Positions 9,853 through 18,249 of a stretch of 64,000 nt of DNA are shown piece after piece; positions within the stretch are counted from its first letter, which is position 1, and every line of letters starts with the position of its first letter. A model generated the notes under the pieces. That model saw only the letters and a program-made list of their open reading frames with translations. It had not been told where the DNA came from and did no database searches. Origin of the DNA: Desulfosediminicola ganghwensis (GTDB lineage: Bacteria; Desulfobacterota; Desulfobulbia; Desulfobulbales; Desulfocapsaceae); assembly GCF_005116675.2 (NCBI RefSeq), contig NZ_CP050699.1, forward strand, positions 1,511,001 through 1,575,000, given 5' to 3'. Made by a program: the position numbers and the translations under genes.

Positions 9853-10927
9853 TTTAGCCTCCCTGATTTGAAATTGTACGCTGTTTGATTGCGCATGCGG
9901 ACGTGAAAGCCTGTTGCAATGGCAACCCGTCCGACAATTTACCTGTTTGTTTTGGATCACTGGATACGCTTACAACATTCGAGCTGGCCTGGGCGAAGGA
10001 AAAAATTTACGTGACGGCCGGAAGAACAGGAGTGCGATTACTGCCGGATCAATTCCCCCCAAAAAAAGACAATGTCCTTTAACGAAGCAAAATCACCTGT
10101 GTTCCCTATCCCCTTCATCGCGCTAAAGAAGATGTGCTGACTGAATTTTGGTGCAGATTCTCAGATACAAAGAAAATGGCGGTGTCTGCAAGAAGAGACC
10201 GTGTTAAAATTGTTAAAATAACAACATGTATATGAATTTATTTAACTTTTCTTTGTGGGTTCGATCTGGGTTTGTTCATTTCAAGAAACGTTAGCCGAAT
10301 ATCTCCAGCTCATGAAAACGTGTATCACACAGCTCTGGGGAAGCAGGGCAGTTTCAGGCTGAGCCAGAAATCGCCGAACTAGAATTTTAGATAAAGACGA
10401 ACGGTAAAATATAGATGATAGAGAAGGTAAGAGAGATAAATAAGTGCCTTTTCAACTGATTGTCCCCATGGCAAAATCTGACGGCCGTATCCTCTTGTGC
10501 CGGTTTTCCCACGAAGTTCTTTGGAATCGCAATGTCGTATTCACAGGGGGTAGACTCCCAGTGGCATCAGGATGACAATCCTCAGGGCATGCGACAGGCG
10601 AGAAAGGGACTGATTTAATTTCTGATGCAAGAGAATACCCGCCACCTCTCCTGAAAGATGACTGACAATCATATGTCATCAAACTCTCGATAGCCCAGAA
10701 GAGAATAGCATTACTGGGAGATTTCAAGGTGGGGCGCCGAAACCGAGGTTAAGGTTCCTTCTGTGAATTTTTCCGCGGCTATATGAAAACGATGGGAGAT
10801 CGTCAGATTTGATTGCGCTACAGTTGTAGGGAGTGTGTTATCGGATCTTTTTTTCAGTTTATAGCTCGTAATAATAGCTTCTCAGGGGTGCTGTTGCGCA
10901 AAAAAAGCATAATTTTTAAAACAGTTC
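9853..10927. other. Intergenic region with no supported gene
   Basis: About 1.07 kb between two minus-strand genes. The only frame of any length (91 codons near 10452-10727, minus) has no ribosome site and no family resemblance. The promoter of the Cys-rich secreted protein is expected near its high-coordinate side but no clear -35/-10 or sigma-54 site was found. The stretch from 10200 to 10450 is AT-rich. Confidence 0.45.
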
Positions 10928-12319
10928 CTAGCGGAATTTACCCGGGTCAAGGCTCAGGCGCTGACACAGTTTTTGAATGGCAACTCTGGACAGTCCGCTT
11001 ATCCTGGCAGCCTCCGAGACATTGCCTGACGTCTCCTTGAAGAGTTGTTCAAAATAATTTTTGGTAAACCTGTCGGCGACCGCAGCTTTCATCATTTTGT
11101 ACGGGCCAAGTTCGCCATCGATGCTGGGCACGGCCTGGCCTGGATTTTCGATACGTCCCACAGTGGCCATGGTGATATTGGCTCCCCCGGAGAAAATAAC
11201 CAGTCTTCGTATATAATTCTGCAACTCCCGAACATTGCCGGGCCAATCCTTGGTGCTGAGGTAGGAGAGTACATCGGGCTCCAGGCCGGTTTGTTCGATA
11301 CGCATCTCCTTGCAGGTCTGGTCGAGGAAAAACCGGGTGAGCAGGGCGATATCCTCAACACGTTCCCTGAGCGGCGGCAAATGTATTGTCACCACATTCA
11401 AGCGGTAATAGAGATCTGCCCTGAAGGTGTTTTGGTTGACCTTCTCCTCAAGTTGCTGGTTGGTGGAGGCGATGATGCGTACGTCTGTTTTATAGGTTTT
11501 GGTGGAACCTACCGGGCGAACCTCTCCTTCCTGTAGAAAGCGCAGAAGTTTCAACTGCATGGCGTGGGAAATGTCACCGATTTCATCCAGATGCAGGGTG
11601 CCCAGGTTGGCGGATTGGATCAGACCATCCCTGTCCTTGTCCGCCCCTGTGAAGGCGCCCTTGGTATAACCGAACAGCTCGCTCTCCATCAGCGAGTCGG
11701 GAATTGCCGGGCAGTTCACAGCGATAAATGGTTTATCGCTACGGTTGCTGAGCTGGTGCACCATGCGGGAGGCGAGTTCCTTGCCTGTACCTGATTCACC
11801 GAAGATGAGCACGGGATAATCGGAAACTGCAACCATCTGCAGGGATTTCTGAACCTCGAGCATTGCCGGGCTCTGACCGAGCAATATATCGCTCTTGTTA
11901 CCCTCCAGCATTTTTTTAAGCCGGCTGTTCTCCTGCTCGAGCCGGATATATTCTCTTACCTTATTCAGCGTGCTATAGAGCTGATCCGATGCAACCGGTT
12001 TGGTGAGAAAATCGAAGGCGCCCAGGCGCACAGCCTCTACAGCCTTTTCAATGGTGCCATAGCCTGTCAGGAGCACAACCTTGATACCGGGTTGGATCTC
12101 CAATAGTTTTTTGGACAGGGTAATACCGTCCATGCCTGGCATACGGAGATCGGTGATGACCAGATCTACCTGGTTACCGGCAACTGCGGCCAGAGCCTCT
12201 TCACCGCTTGAGGCAGTACTGATTTGTATCTCAGGGTATTCCACCGAAATCAGCCTGGAAAGACCACGGCTGAAGTCGGGCTCGTCATCGACGAGAAGTA
12301 TATGCATTTCAACCTTCAT
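10928..12319 (-). CDS. NtrC-family sigma-54-dependent response regulator
   Basis: A 463-aa cytoplasmic transcription activator. The receiver domain (1-120) has acidic pocket DDE at 11-13, phospho-acceptor D57 in VITDLRMPGMDG, and K107 in FLTKPVA. The AAA+ domain (about 145-380) contains Walker A GESGTGKE (174-181) and the sigma-54 contact loop GAFTGA (221-226). A Fis-type helix-turn-helix closes the protein (NVSEAARISGLSRVAIQKL). It starts 12 bp after the kinase gene with an AAGGA site, so the two are co-transcribed and form a two-component pair. The two YeiH exporter modules upstream on the same strand each carry a good sigma-54 promoter, making them likely targets; this link is inference. 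Confidence 0.93.
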   Translation of the reverse strand: MKVEMHILLVDDEPDFSRGLSRLISVEYPEIQISTASSGEEALAAVAGNQVDLVITDLRMPGMDGITLSKKLLEIQPGIKVVLLTGYGTIEKAVEAVRLGAFDFLTKPVASDQLYSTLNKVREYIRLEQENSRLKKMLEGNKSDILLGQSPAMLEVQKSLQMVAVSDYPVLIFGESGTGKELASRMVHQLSNRSDKPFIAVNCPAIPDSLMESELFGYTKGAFTGADKDRDGLIQSANLGTLHLDEIGDISHAMQLKLLRFLQEGEVRPVGSTKTYKTDVRIIASTNQQLEEKVNQNTFRADLYYRLNVVTIHLPPLRERVEDIALLTRFFLDQTCKEMRIEQTGLEPDVLSYLSTKDWPGNVRELQNYIRRLVIFSGGANITMATVGRIENPGQAVPSIDGELGPYKMMKAAVADRFTKNYFEQLFKETSGNVSEAARISGLSRVAIQKLCQRLSLDPGKFR

Positions 12320-12330
12320 GGTTGTGTTCC

Positions 12331-14808
12331 TTAACTATCGCTGGCGGGGAAATTCAATTCAAAGACAGCACCGCCTTTTGGCAAAGAACGGGCTTCAATA
12401 GTGCCACCTAACTCTTCCATGGAACGGTAGATGATCGCCAGTCCCAGGCCTGTTCCTTTGTTCACGTCCTTGGTGGTGAAAAACGGGTCGAATATGTAGG
12501 GGTGGATGGCAGGGTCAATGCCGGTGCCACTATCTTCGACCCTCAATTGTACCACATTTGTTTCTTTAAGGTAATCAATGTAAACATCTATGGTACCGTT
12601 TGCCTCCGAAACCGCGTCAAGTGCGTTAAGGAGTAAATTGAGTACGATGTGTTCAATAACACTTGGTTCGACCAATACCCTGCGATGAGCATCGGAGCGG
12701 TGACAGCGAAGGGTTACATTTTCTTTAGCCGCCTTCACTTTGAACACATTGGTTACCCCCTCGGTGATATCGCCAATTACAGTGTGGCTGGACATGGAAA
12801 CTTTGGGTCGGGAAAAGTTCAGCAGATCGAGCAGCACCGCCTGAGCCTGCTGGGTATGTTTGAGAACCACATTGATATCTTCCTGCAATTCAGGGTCGGA
12901 GACCGATTTTTTCAGCAGCTCGGCATAACAGAGAATTACGCCGAGCGGGTTGTTCAACTCATGGGCCAGGCCGGCAGCAAGCTCACCCACCGTGGCCATT
13001 TTCTCCGATTGAACCATCTGCTGGAGAACTCGTTTGTGTTCGGTATTCTCCTGAATTGACAGAATAAGACGAGGAGGCTGGTCACCTGCGGGTATCAGCG
13101 GGAAGGTGGAAAGCAGGAAGCTTCTGCCGCCATCGATAGTAATCTCTTTTGATTTTGAGCTGTATGGTGGATTTTCCGGCAAAAGTTCGGAAACCTCTAT
13201 GCCGCCGAGGGACACAAGGCATTGAGTTATGGTCTGCTTCCTGTCGTTAAAGGCAAGTGATTCAAGCAGGTTGTTCGCTGCGTCATTGGCCATGATAATC
13301 GCCCCCGGGTGTTCTATCAGCATCAACGGATCTGTGATACCCTCAAAAATCGCCTGGAGGTTGTTGGTCTGGCGCAATACGGAATCAAGTGCCGCAAGGT
13401 TCTCTGCAGCGATACCAAGTTGCCGGCCAACGGCATTAAACATCTCTACTTCATCGTCGCTGAAGCTTTTACCGGGAGGGCGCTGTAGATACAATAATCC
13501 TTCGATATTATCATCACTGCTGCCAATGGGAATGAATACAGTGTTATACTGGGCAACTATCCGTGGTCGAGTGAGAAGATCTACGTGATTTGCAGGCAAT
13601 GCCGGGGCCATGGCGCCTGGCGGCCAGCTATAGCTGCGGTTACTGGAAAATGTGCAGATGTATGATGCAGACTGCAGACCAAGTGTCCTGGTGAGTACAG
13701 GCAACACTGATTGCCAGAGATCGGACTGTTTCTGACTTGCTTTCAGTGACCTGAGAATATCGACGAAGAGCTCGAAATCCCGGCGCCTGCGTAAGTTTTC
13801 TAAAGAGAGCTGCTCTGTTCTGCGTGCTACTTCTGCTTCGAGATTGGCTGTGTGACTCTTAAGTTGTTTGTCTGTCTCATAGAGATGCTGGCCCAGTCCC
13901 TCCATGGCTTCTATCATCTCTTCAACTTCATCGCCGTGTTCCACTTTCTTGAGCAACTCGCTGCCTTTCTGGTCTTTAAAACTATTACGGAACTGGCTGG
14001 TGAGAGTGCGCAGGTTAACAATGACAACCCTTTGAAATGCCTGATAAATAAGAAATAGAACCAGGCATGAAATTGTCAGGTAGATAACAACATAGAGCAG
14101 GAACTCACTGTCATTTTTGGCAGCATACTCTTTGGTGGGGATGCCAACCAGATCTATGCCGTCGATGGAATCAAGAGTGTGATAAAATCCCGAATCCGGA
14201 TAAAGATCTGCCAATTCTTTGGGGGAGTCGGCTGGGTCACCATGGCAGAGCAGGCAACTCTGACCGTAGCGAACAGGGCGGGCCATGATGTAAACGTCCT
14301 GCTCCCTGATCTTCTTTGTACCCGTCCAGAGCTCCTGATCCTGGTTGTCCCGAAAATATTGAACCAACTCCTTTTCAACCTTATTTGCCTCAAATTCGGG
14401 ATTTCTTGCCCCGATAGCTACCCGTCGGAAAATATAGTTCAGGCTAGCGGAATGATTCTGCTCCATGACGCTGCGGGTGATGAAGGAGGAGGACATCGCT
14501 TCTCTTATAAACTTGTCGGGAACCTCTTCAAACATCTTTGGGCGCAGGGATAGCTGTACATATTTTTTAACAGAATCGACCTGGTCGAGAACGATCTCCG
14601 CTCTGGTGCTTACCTCATCCTGCAGGGTTTTCTGCATGAAAAACCAGAGGCCGGTGATATTGATGACACTGATGATCATTATGATGAAAATCAGGCCTAG
14701 GATAAATTTGCTTTGCAGTGAATATAGTCGGGGAATTCTCATGATACCTTTTCGTTGCTCTGGTACTTCGATTGATGCCGGTTTTTTGATTTGAGAGTTT
14801 TCGGGCAT
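12331..14808 (-). CDS. Membrane sensor histidine kinase with CxxCH (Tll0287-like) periplasmic sensor domain
   Basis: An 825-aa inner-membrane kinase paired with the adjacent NtrC-type regulator. TM1 is at about 34-57 and TM2 at about 238-257. The periplasmic loop between them matches the DUF3365/Tll0287-like type and contains one heme-binding motif, CLLCH at 185-189, so it probably binds a c-type heme and senses redox state or a small ligand. A HAMP-like linker and coiled segment follow, then a GAF-like domain (about 350-470), a PAS-like domain (about 480-600), HisKA with H616 in AHELNNPLG, and an HATPase with GTGLGLAI near the C-terminus. It is separated by 129 bp from the small membrane-protein gene upstream and probably belongs to the same transcription direction and regulon as the exporters. 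Confidence 0.9.
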   Translation of the reverse strand: MPENSQIKKPASIEVPEQRKGIMRIPRLYSLQSKFILGLIFIIMIISVINITGLWFFMQKTLQDEVSTRAEIVLDQVDSVKKYVQLSLRPKMFEEVPDKFIREAMSSSFITRSVMEQNHSASLNYIFRRVAIGARNPEFEANKVEKELVQYFRDNQDQELWTGTKKIREQDVYIMARPVRYGQSCLLCHGDPADSPKELADLYPDSGFYHTLDSIDGIDLVGIPTKEYAAKNDSEFLLYVVIYLTISCLVLFLIYQAFQRVVIVNLRTLTSQFRNSFKDQKGSELLKKVEHGDEVEEMIEAMEGLGQHLYETDKQLKSHTANLEAEVARRTEQLSLENLRRRRDFELFVDILRSLKASQKQSDLWQSVLPVLTRTLGLQSASYICTFSSNRSYSWPPGAMAPALPANHVDLLTRPRIVAQYNTVFIPIGSSDDNIEGLLYLQRPPGKSFSDDEVEMFNAVGRQLGIAAENLAALDSVLRQTNNLQAIFEGITDPLMLIEHPGAIIMANDAANNLLESLAFNDRKQTITQCLVSLGGIEVSELLPENPPYSSKSKEITIDGGRSFLLSTFPLIPAGDQPPRLILSIQENTEHKRVLQQMVQSEKMATVGELAAGLAHELNNPLGVILCYAELLKKSVSDPELQEDINVVLKHTQQAQAVLLDLLNFSRPKVSMSSHTVIGDITEGVTNVFKVKAAKENVTLRCHRSDAHRRVLVEPSVIEHIVLNLLLNALDAVSEANGTIDVYIDYLKETNVVQLRVEDSGTGIDPAIHPYIFDPFFTTKDVNKGTGLGLAIIYRSMEELGGTIEARSLPKGGAVFELNFPASDS

Positions 14809-14937
14809 CGGTTCAGTCGAAATGTACCTTATTTTTCAGAGCAGCGAAAGATATCGAGTTGTGCGCAGGATTTTGAGGGTCCTGCCGGGTGAGACCTTTT
14901 TGGGGTGCAGCAAAAGAGCAAAGGGGCTCTTGCCGGT

Positions 14938-15237
14938 TTATTCACCCACAATGGCACTGTTTTTTTGGATTGCCGCGATGCGTTTTGGTCGGTCGGCAAA
15001 ATACTCGATGGTAGATCTGGCATTCATGTCGGCATGTGAAACAATCTCCACGCTGGTGTAGTAGAAATTGCCAGTCTCGATGCCGGTTTCGTCTATGTAA
15101 TCTGCAAGCCCCTGGATAGAGTCGCTGGAACTGGTGATTGCAGGCAAAACGTAGAAGGTAACACCCCAGACTGCGATAAGGCTGGCTGCAAGTTGGCTAA
15201 TACCTTTTACTTTTGATTTTTTCAATTCCTTGCTCAT
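14938..15237 (-). CDS. Small single-TM protein paired with YeiH-family exporter (copy 1)
   Basis: A 99-aa protein starting at the ATG at 15237, with GGAGG 5 nt upstream. A longer in-frame extension to 15423 would overlap the end of the exporter gene and has no such site. There is one N-terminal membrane segment (SQLAASLIAVWGVTFYVLPA), then a short soluble part (DYIDETGIETGNFYYTSVEI, ARSTIEYFADRPKRIA). It is clearly paralogous to the 83-aa protein at 17887-18138: both have V.GVTFYVLPA/VWATTFHVLPA, ADIN.RSTIEYFA and TGNFYYT/TGEFYYT. Both follow a YeiH-type gene by about 100 bp, so it is probably an accessory subunit of the exporter. I know of no named family. Confidence 0.8.
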   Translation of the reverse strand: MSKELKKSKVKGISQLAASLIAVWGVTFYVLPAITSSSDSIQGLADYIDETGIETGNFYYTSVEIVSHADMNARSTIEYFADRPKRIAAIQKNSAIVGE

Positions 15238-15332
15238 TTGTGCCTCCAATGAAGGGGCAGCGGAACCCGAAGGTTCCGCTGCCAGATGTACTTTTTTCAA
15301 CTGTACTACTTTACATTCCACGTATCCACGAA

Positions 15333-17087
15333 TCAGATTGCTGCGGTGATTTCCGGGAACACCAGGTAGAACATGATGTAGGCCATGGTAAGGGTAAGTA
15401 CCAGGTTGAGGGACTGACCGCATACGTAGAGAATGAACGGCTTACCACCCTTGAAGTAGGGAGCCAGCTCACGGAAGTTGGTAGCCAGACCGATCGCTGC
15501 AAAGGAGAAGCAGAAGAACCAGTCACGGCAGATGCGGGTGAAACCTCTCAGTACACCGTTGTCGATCATGGTGAAACCAGCGTCCGGACCGATCTTGGTG
15601 TAAAGGAAAGAGAAGAATACGGAAGCCGCGAGGAAGCCGAGTACGAACTTCGGAAAGCGGTGCCAGATTTCCATCCAGCCAACCTTGTTGCCGGTCTCTT
15701 TCGGCTCTACCTTCATGGTCCAGTACACCGCGATACCAAAAGCGGTAACACCGATCAGAACGTTCTGGATCATCTTGATGGTTGCAGCAACATAGAGTGC
15801 TTTCTCGGAGAGGAATGCTCCAGCTGCGGCAACAGCACCGGTTGCATCGATGGTACCACCCATCCAGGCACCACCAAGGATGTACGGCATACCGGTGGCT
15901 TTAATGATGGCCGGCATAACGATCATCATGATGGAGGTGAAAACCAGGGACAGGCCGATGGCGAGGGTCAGCTCTTCTTTCTTGGCGCGACATGCTGCGG
16001 CGGCTGCGATTGCGGCAGAGGTACCACATACGGACATGTCGGAAGAGATGACCATGTTCAGGGTCTTGGATTCAATCTTCAGCACTTTCTGGCCAAACCA
16101 GAAGGTAGTGATGAGTACAACAGGGGTAACGAACCATGCTACGAAGATACCAGGAACACCGATTGCTACGATCTTGTTAAAGAGGATCTCACCACCGAGC
16201 AGAACAAGACCGGTCTTGATGAAGAACTCAACCTGCAGGGCAGGCTTAACCCAGTCGGGAGTGCCGACGGTGTTAGCTATCAGCATACCGAGGAAGATTG
16301 CCCAGGCTGCGTAACCGAAACCATAATGTTTAGCGGTGGCCTGACCGGCCATGAGATAGGCGAATACAGAGAGTGCAAAAACAGCGGTAAAACCGATAAG
16401 GAATTTCTTTACATCGCCACCCATGAAATGGATACCGATGGAGAAGAACAGACCTGAGACTACCATAAAGCCGAGCAAACCAGGAATGACATTATACGGT
16501 TTGGCGTTCGCCTTGGATTTGGCAGAAGAAGCCTTGGCGTTGGCGCGTCTCCACTGATCAATCTCTGTCTCAGCAGTTGCATTCAGAGAAGCATTGGCAA
16601 AACCTGCAGCAGCGGCGATATCCTGGGCGGCCAATGCGGTGGCGCGTGCTTCAACAGCGGCAGCGGCTGCTTTTTCGGCGGCAGGCGCTTTCTTTACGTT
16701 GATCGCGTCAGCCTGTGCCTGGGTTCGGTACAGTGCATCAAGTGGATTGCTGGTCCAGCCTTTAGGCTTGTCCATGAATCCTGCGATCTTTTTAGCAAAA
16801 CTCTGATTTCTTGCCCGAACTTTCTCTTTTGCGTCCTGAGCTTCAAAGAATTCTAAAGTCTTGAATGGTGCCTTTGCAGCTTCCTGCTCCATGATGGCAT
16901 TTGATTTATCAAATACCTCGTGCATGTTTGCCGGTGGCCGTGGCATAAAAATGATGAGACCTGCGATAAGCAGGGAAAAACCGAGCCAAATTGCCCAGTA
17001 ATCTTCCTTCAACCACAAATCGCTCCACTTGCTTTGTCCTGTGTCGACGACGATATTACTGTCGACTTGAGTCTTTGCTTCTGCCAT
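15333..17087 (-). CDS. YeiH-family putative sulfate exporter, long form (copy 1)
   Basis: A 584-aa inner-membrane transporter of the UPF0324/YeiH (Cons_hypoth698) family, whose usual length is about 340 aa. The conserved core (about 200-584) has around ten membrane segments and the family motifs [27 protein letters not shown] and [19 protein letters not shown]. The extra N-terminal 200 residues comprise one membrane segment (AIWLGFSLLIAGLIIFMP) and a charged, alanine-rich helical region. The start ATG has GGGAGAG 6 nt upstream. It is followed by a small TM protein gene. Its paralog at 18250-20001 is almost identical from about residue 390 on, also at DNA level, but diverged at the N-terminus. 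Family members are annotated as sulfate exporters; the real substrate (sulfite, sulfide or another sulfur species) is not shown by the sequence. Confidence 0.88.
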   Translation of the reverse strand: MAEAKTQVDSNIVVDTGQSKWSDLWLKEDYWAIWLGFSLLIAGLIIFMPRPPANMHEVFDKSNAIMEQEAAKAPFKTLEFFEAQDAKEKVRARNQSFAKKIAGFMDKPKGWTSNPLDALYRTQAQADAINVKKAPAAEKAAAAAVEARATALAAQDIAAAAGFANASLNATAETEIDQWRRANAKASSAKSKANAKPYNVIPGLLGFMVVSGLFFSIGIHFMGGDVKKFLIGFTAVFALSVFAYLMAGQATAKHYGFGYAAWAIFLGMLIANTVGTPDWVKPALQVEFFIKTGLVLLGGEILFNKIVAIGVPGIFVAWFVTPVVLITTFWFGQKVLKIESKTLNMVISSDMSVCGTSAAIAAAAACRAKKEELTLAIGLSLVFTSIMMIVMPAIIKATGMPYILGGAWMGGTIDATGAVAAAGAFLSEKALYVAATIKMIQNVLIGVTAFGIAVYWTMKVEPKETGNKVGWMEIWHRFPKFVLGFLAASVFFSFLYTKIGPDAGFTMIDNGVLRGFTRICRDWFFCFSFAAIGLATNFRELAPYFKGGKPFILYVCGQSLNLVLTLTMAYIMFYLVFPEITAAI

Positions 17088-17197
17088 GATTCTCTCCCGT
17101 GAGTTAAAATGCTCAAGTGTAATGCCTAAAAAATGTTCACCCGGATGCCCTGATTGAGACCAGGTGAAAACTGCTTTATATCAACACTGGTCATACC

Positions 17198-17213
17198 AGC
17201 AAATCTCATGCCA
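17198..17213 (-). promoter_or_regulatory. Sigma-54 (-24/-12) promoter upstream of YeiH copy 1
   Basis: On the minus strand the site reads TGGCATGAGATTTGCT, with GG and GC separated by 10 bases as required for sigma-54. It lies about 110 bp before the exporter start. A matching site precedes the second exporter, and a sigma-54 activator is encoded downstream. Confidence 0.75.
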
Positions 17214-17297
17214 TTATGTGAATTATTTCCTAACTATTTAATGTTAGGCACCGGGTGCGCAAATGCACAGAATGGCCACAATGTGGATGTGTAAACT

Positions 17298-17328
17298 CAG
17301 GTTTGCAGTTGTGGCTATCAGGTTTGCA
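17298..17328. repeat. Pair of 10-bp direct repeats 21 bp apart upstream of the sigma-54 promoter
   Basis: CAGGTTTGCA occurs at 17298-17307 and again at 17319-17328, a spacing of two helical turns and about 90-110 bp upstream of the -24 element. This geometry suits an enhancer site for the NtrC-type activator. A similar GTTTGCA core occurs near 20225 upstream of the second exporter promoter. Confidence 0.4.
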
Positions 17329-17780
17329 CTGCTGGGCGCGGGTGTGGTGGTTGTGAAAAGTCTCTAGCTCAAGGGCCTGATATTGCGTTTTTTGACTATA
17401 GCTTTTGCTGAAGAGTGAAACTGATGAAGGTGCAGGGGGAAGGGGTGCTTTGGGCATGCCTTTGGAGCAGGTGGTGCTGCTGGTCCGGATTGCTGATTGT
17501 TCAGGTGTTGCCAGATCCAAGATTTTGACAGTACGTCATGTTGTTCTAATTTACGGGCTGAAATACGGGAAAAGGTGTGAATCGTAAGGGCTGTACCCTG
17601 AGGGCATCTCTTAAATAGTATTGTTTGATATGGTGTGAAAAAACGCTTAGGGCAATTCGTACTGGATCTCTGCCATGTTGCCGTGTTTTGTAGCAAAAGT
17701 AGGTTGACTTCCTTTCGAGTTCTGAGGGGGGATTACCGGGCTGGGGCAGCCTTTTGCAGGCGGGAAAGACTGGTGGCATG

Positions 17781-17837
17781 AAAAAAGGCGGTAGGTGAGC
17801 AGATTGCCGTGAAGCAAGCTACTCACATACCGCCTTT
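17781..17837 (-). terminator. Intrinsic terminator after small TM protein copy 2
   Basis: On the minus strand an AAAGGCGGTATGTGAG arm (17837-17822) pairs with CTCACCTACCGCCTTT (17799-17784), one mismatch, and is followed by a run of T residues overlapping 17781-17786. It lies 50 bp after the stop of the 17887-18138 gene, so module 2 is terminated before module 1 begins from its own promoter. Confidence 0.75.
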
Positions 17838-17886
17838 AAATACGTGTGGGGTACGTTGGAATGAAAGGTCGTGAGGTCTGTTGTTG

Positions 17887-18138
17887 TTACTTATGGGCAA
17901 AATACTCGATGGTTGAACGGGTGTTGATATCGGCCTGAACGACAACTTCGACGCCTGTATAGTAGAATTCACCAGTATCGATTTCAGATTCATCAATAAA
18001 GTCAGCAAGTGTAAGGATGTCGGGGTGAGACTGGGTCAACGCAGGCAGAACATGAAATGTAGTGGCCCAGACGACAAAGCAGCAGGCAATGAGTTGGGCA
18101 AAGCCCCGAACCTGGCTTTTGGGTGATGCAGTTTCCAT
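17887..18138 (-). CDS. Small single-TM protein paired with YeiH-family exporter (copy 2)
   Basis: An 83-aa protein with an N-terminal membrane segment (LIACCFVVWATTFHVLPALT) and a short acidic soluble tail (LADFIDESEIDTGEFYYTG, INTRSTIEYFAHK). A GGAGA site precedes the ATG. It is paralogous to the 99-aa protein at 14938-15237 but lacks its last 15 residues. It lies 111 bp after the exporter gene at 18250, with a terminator behind it. The conserved pairing supports a role as an exporter subunit or regulator; no known family is recognised. Confidence 0.78.
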   Translation of the reverse strand: METASPKSQVRGFAQLIACCFVVWATTFHVLPALTQSHPDILTLADFIDESEIDTGEFYYTGVEVVVQADINTRSTIEYFAHK

Positions 18139-18249
18139 AGATTTCTCCTCGGTGAAGAATGCGGCGGAGCCTGTAAGGGCTCCGCCGCATTGTGTTCTAT
18201 CTGCCCGGGTTATCCCCGTGCAGTTTTACTGTTTAATTCCCCAATTGTA

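Noticed and set aside
10452-10727. Minus-strand frame of 91 codons in the gene-free stretch
   Set aside because: No ribosome site, no family resemblance and unlikely composition.
15213-16457. Long plus-strand open frame of 414 codons antisense to YeiH copy 1 (and a similar one at 18190-19155 antisense to copy 2)
   Set aside because: It mirrors the strongly conserved transporter on the other strand; the paired appearance comes from the gene duplication and codon bias. The transporter frames have ribosome sites and family motifs, the antisense frames do not.
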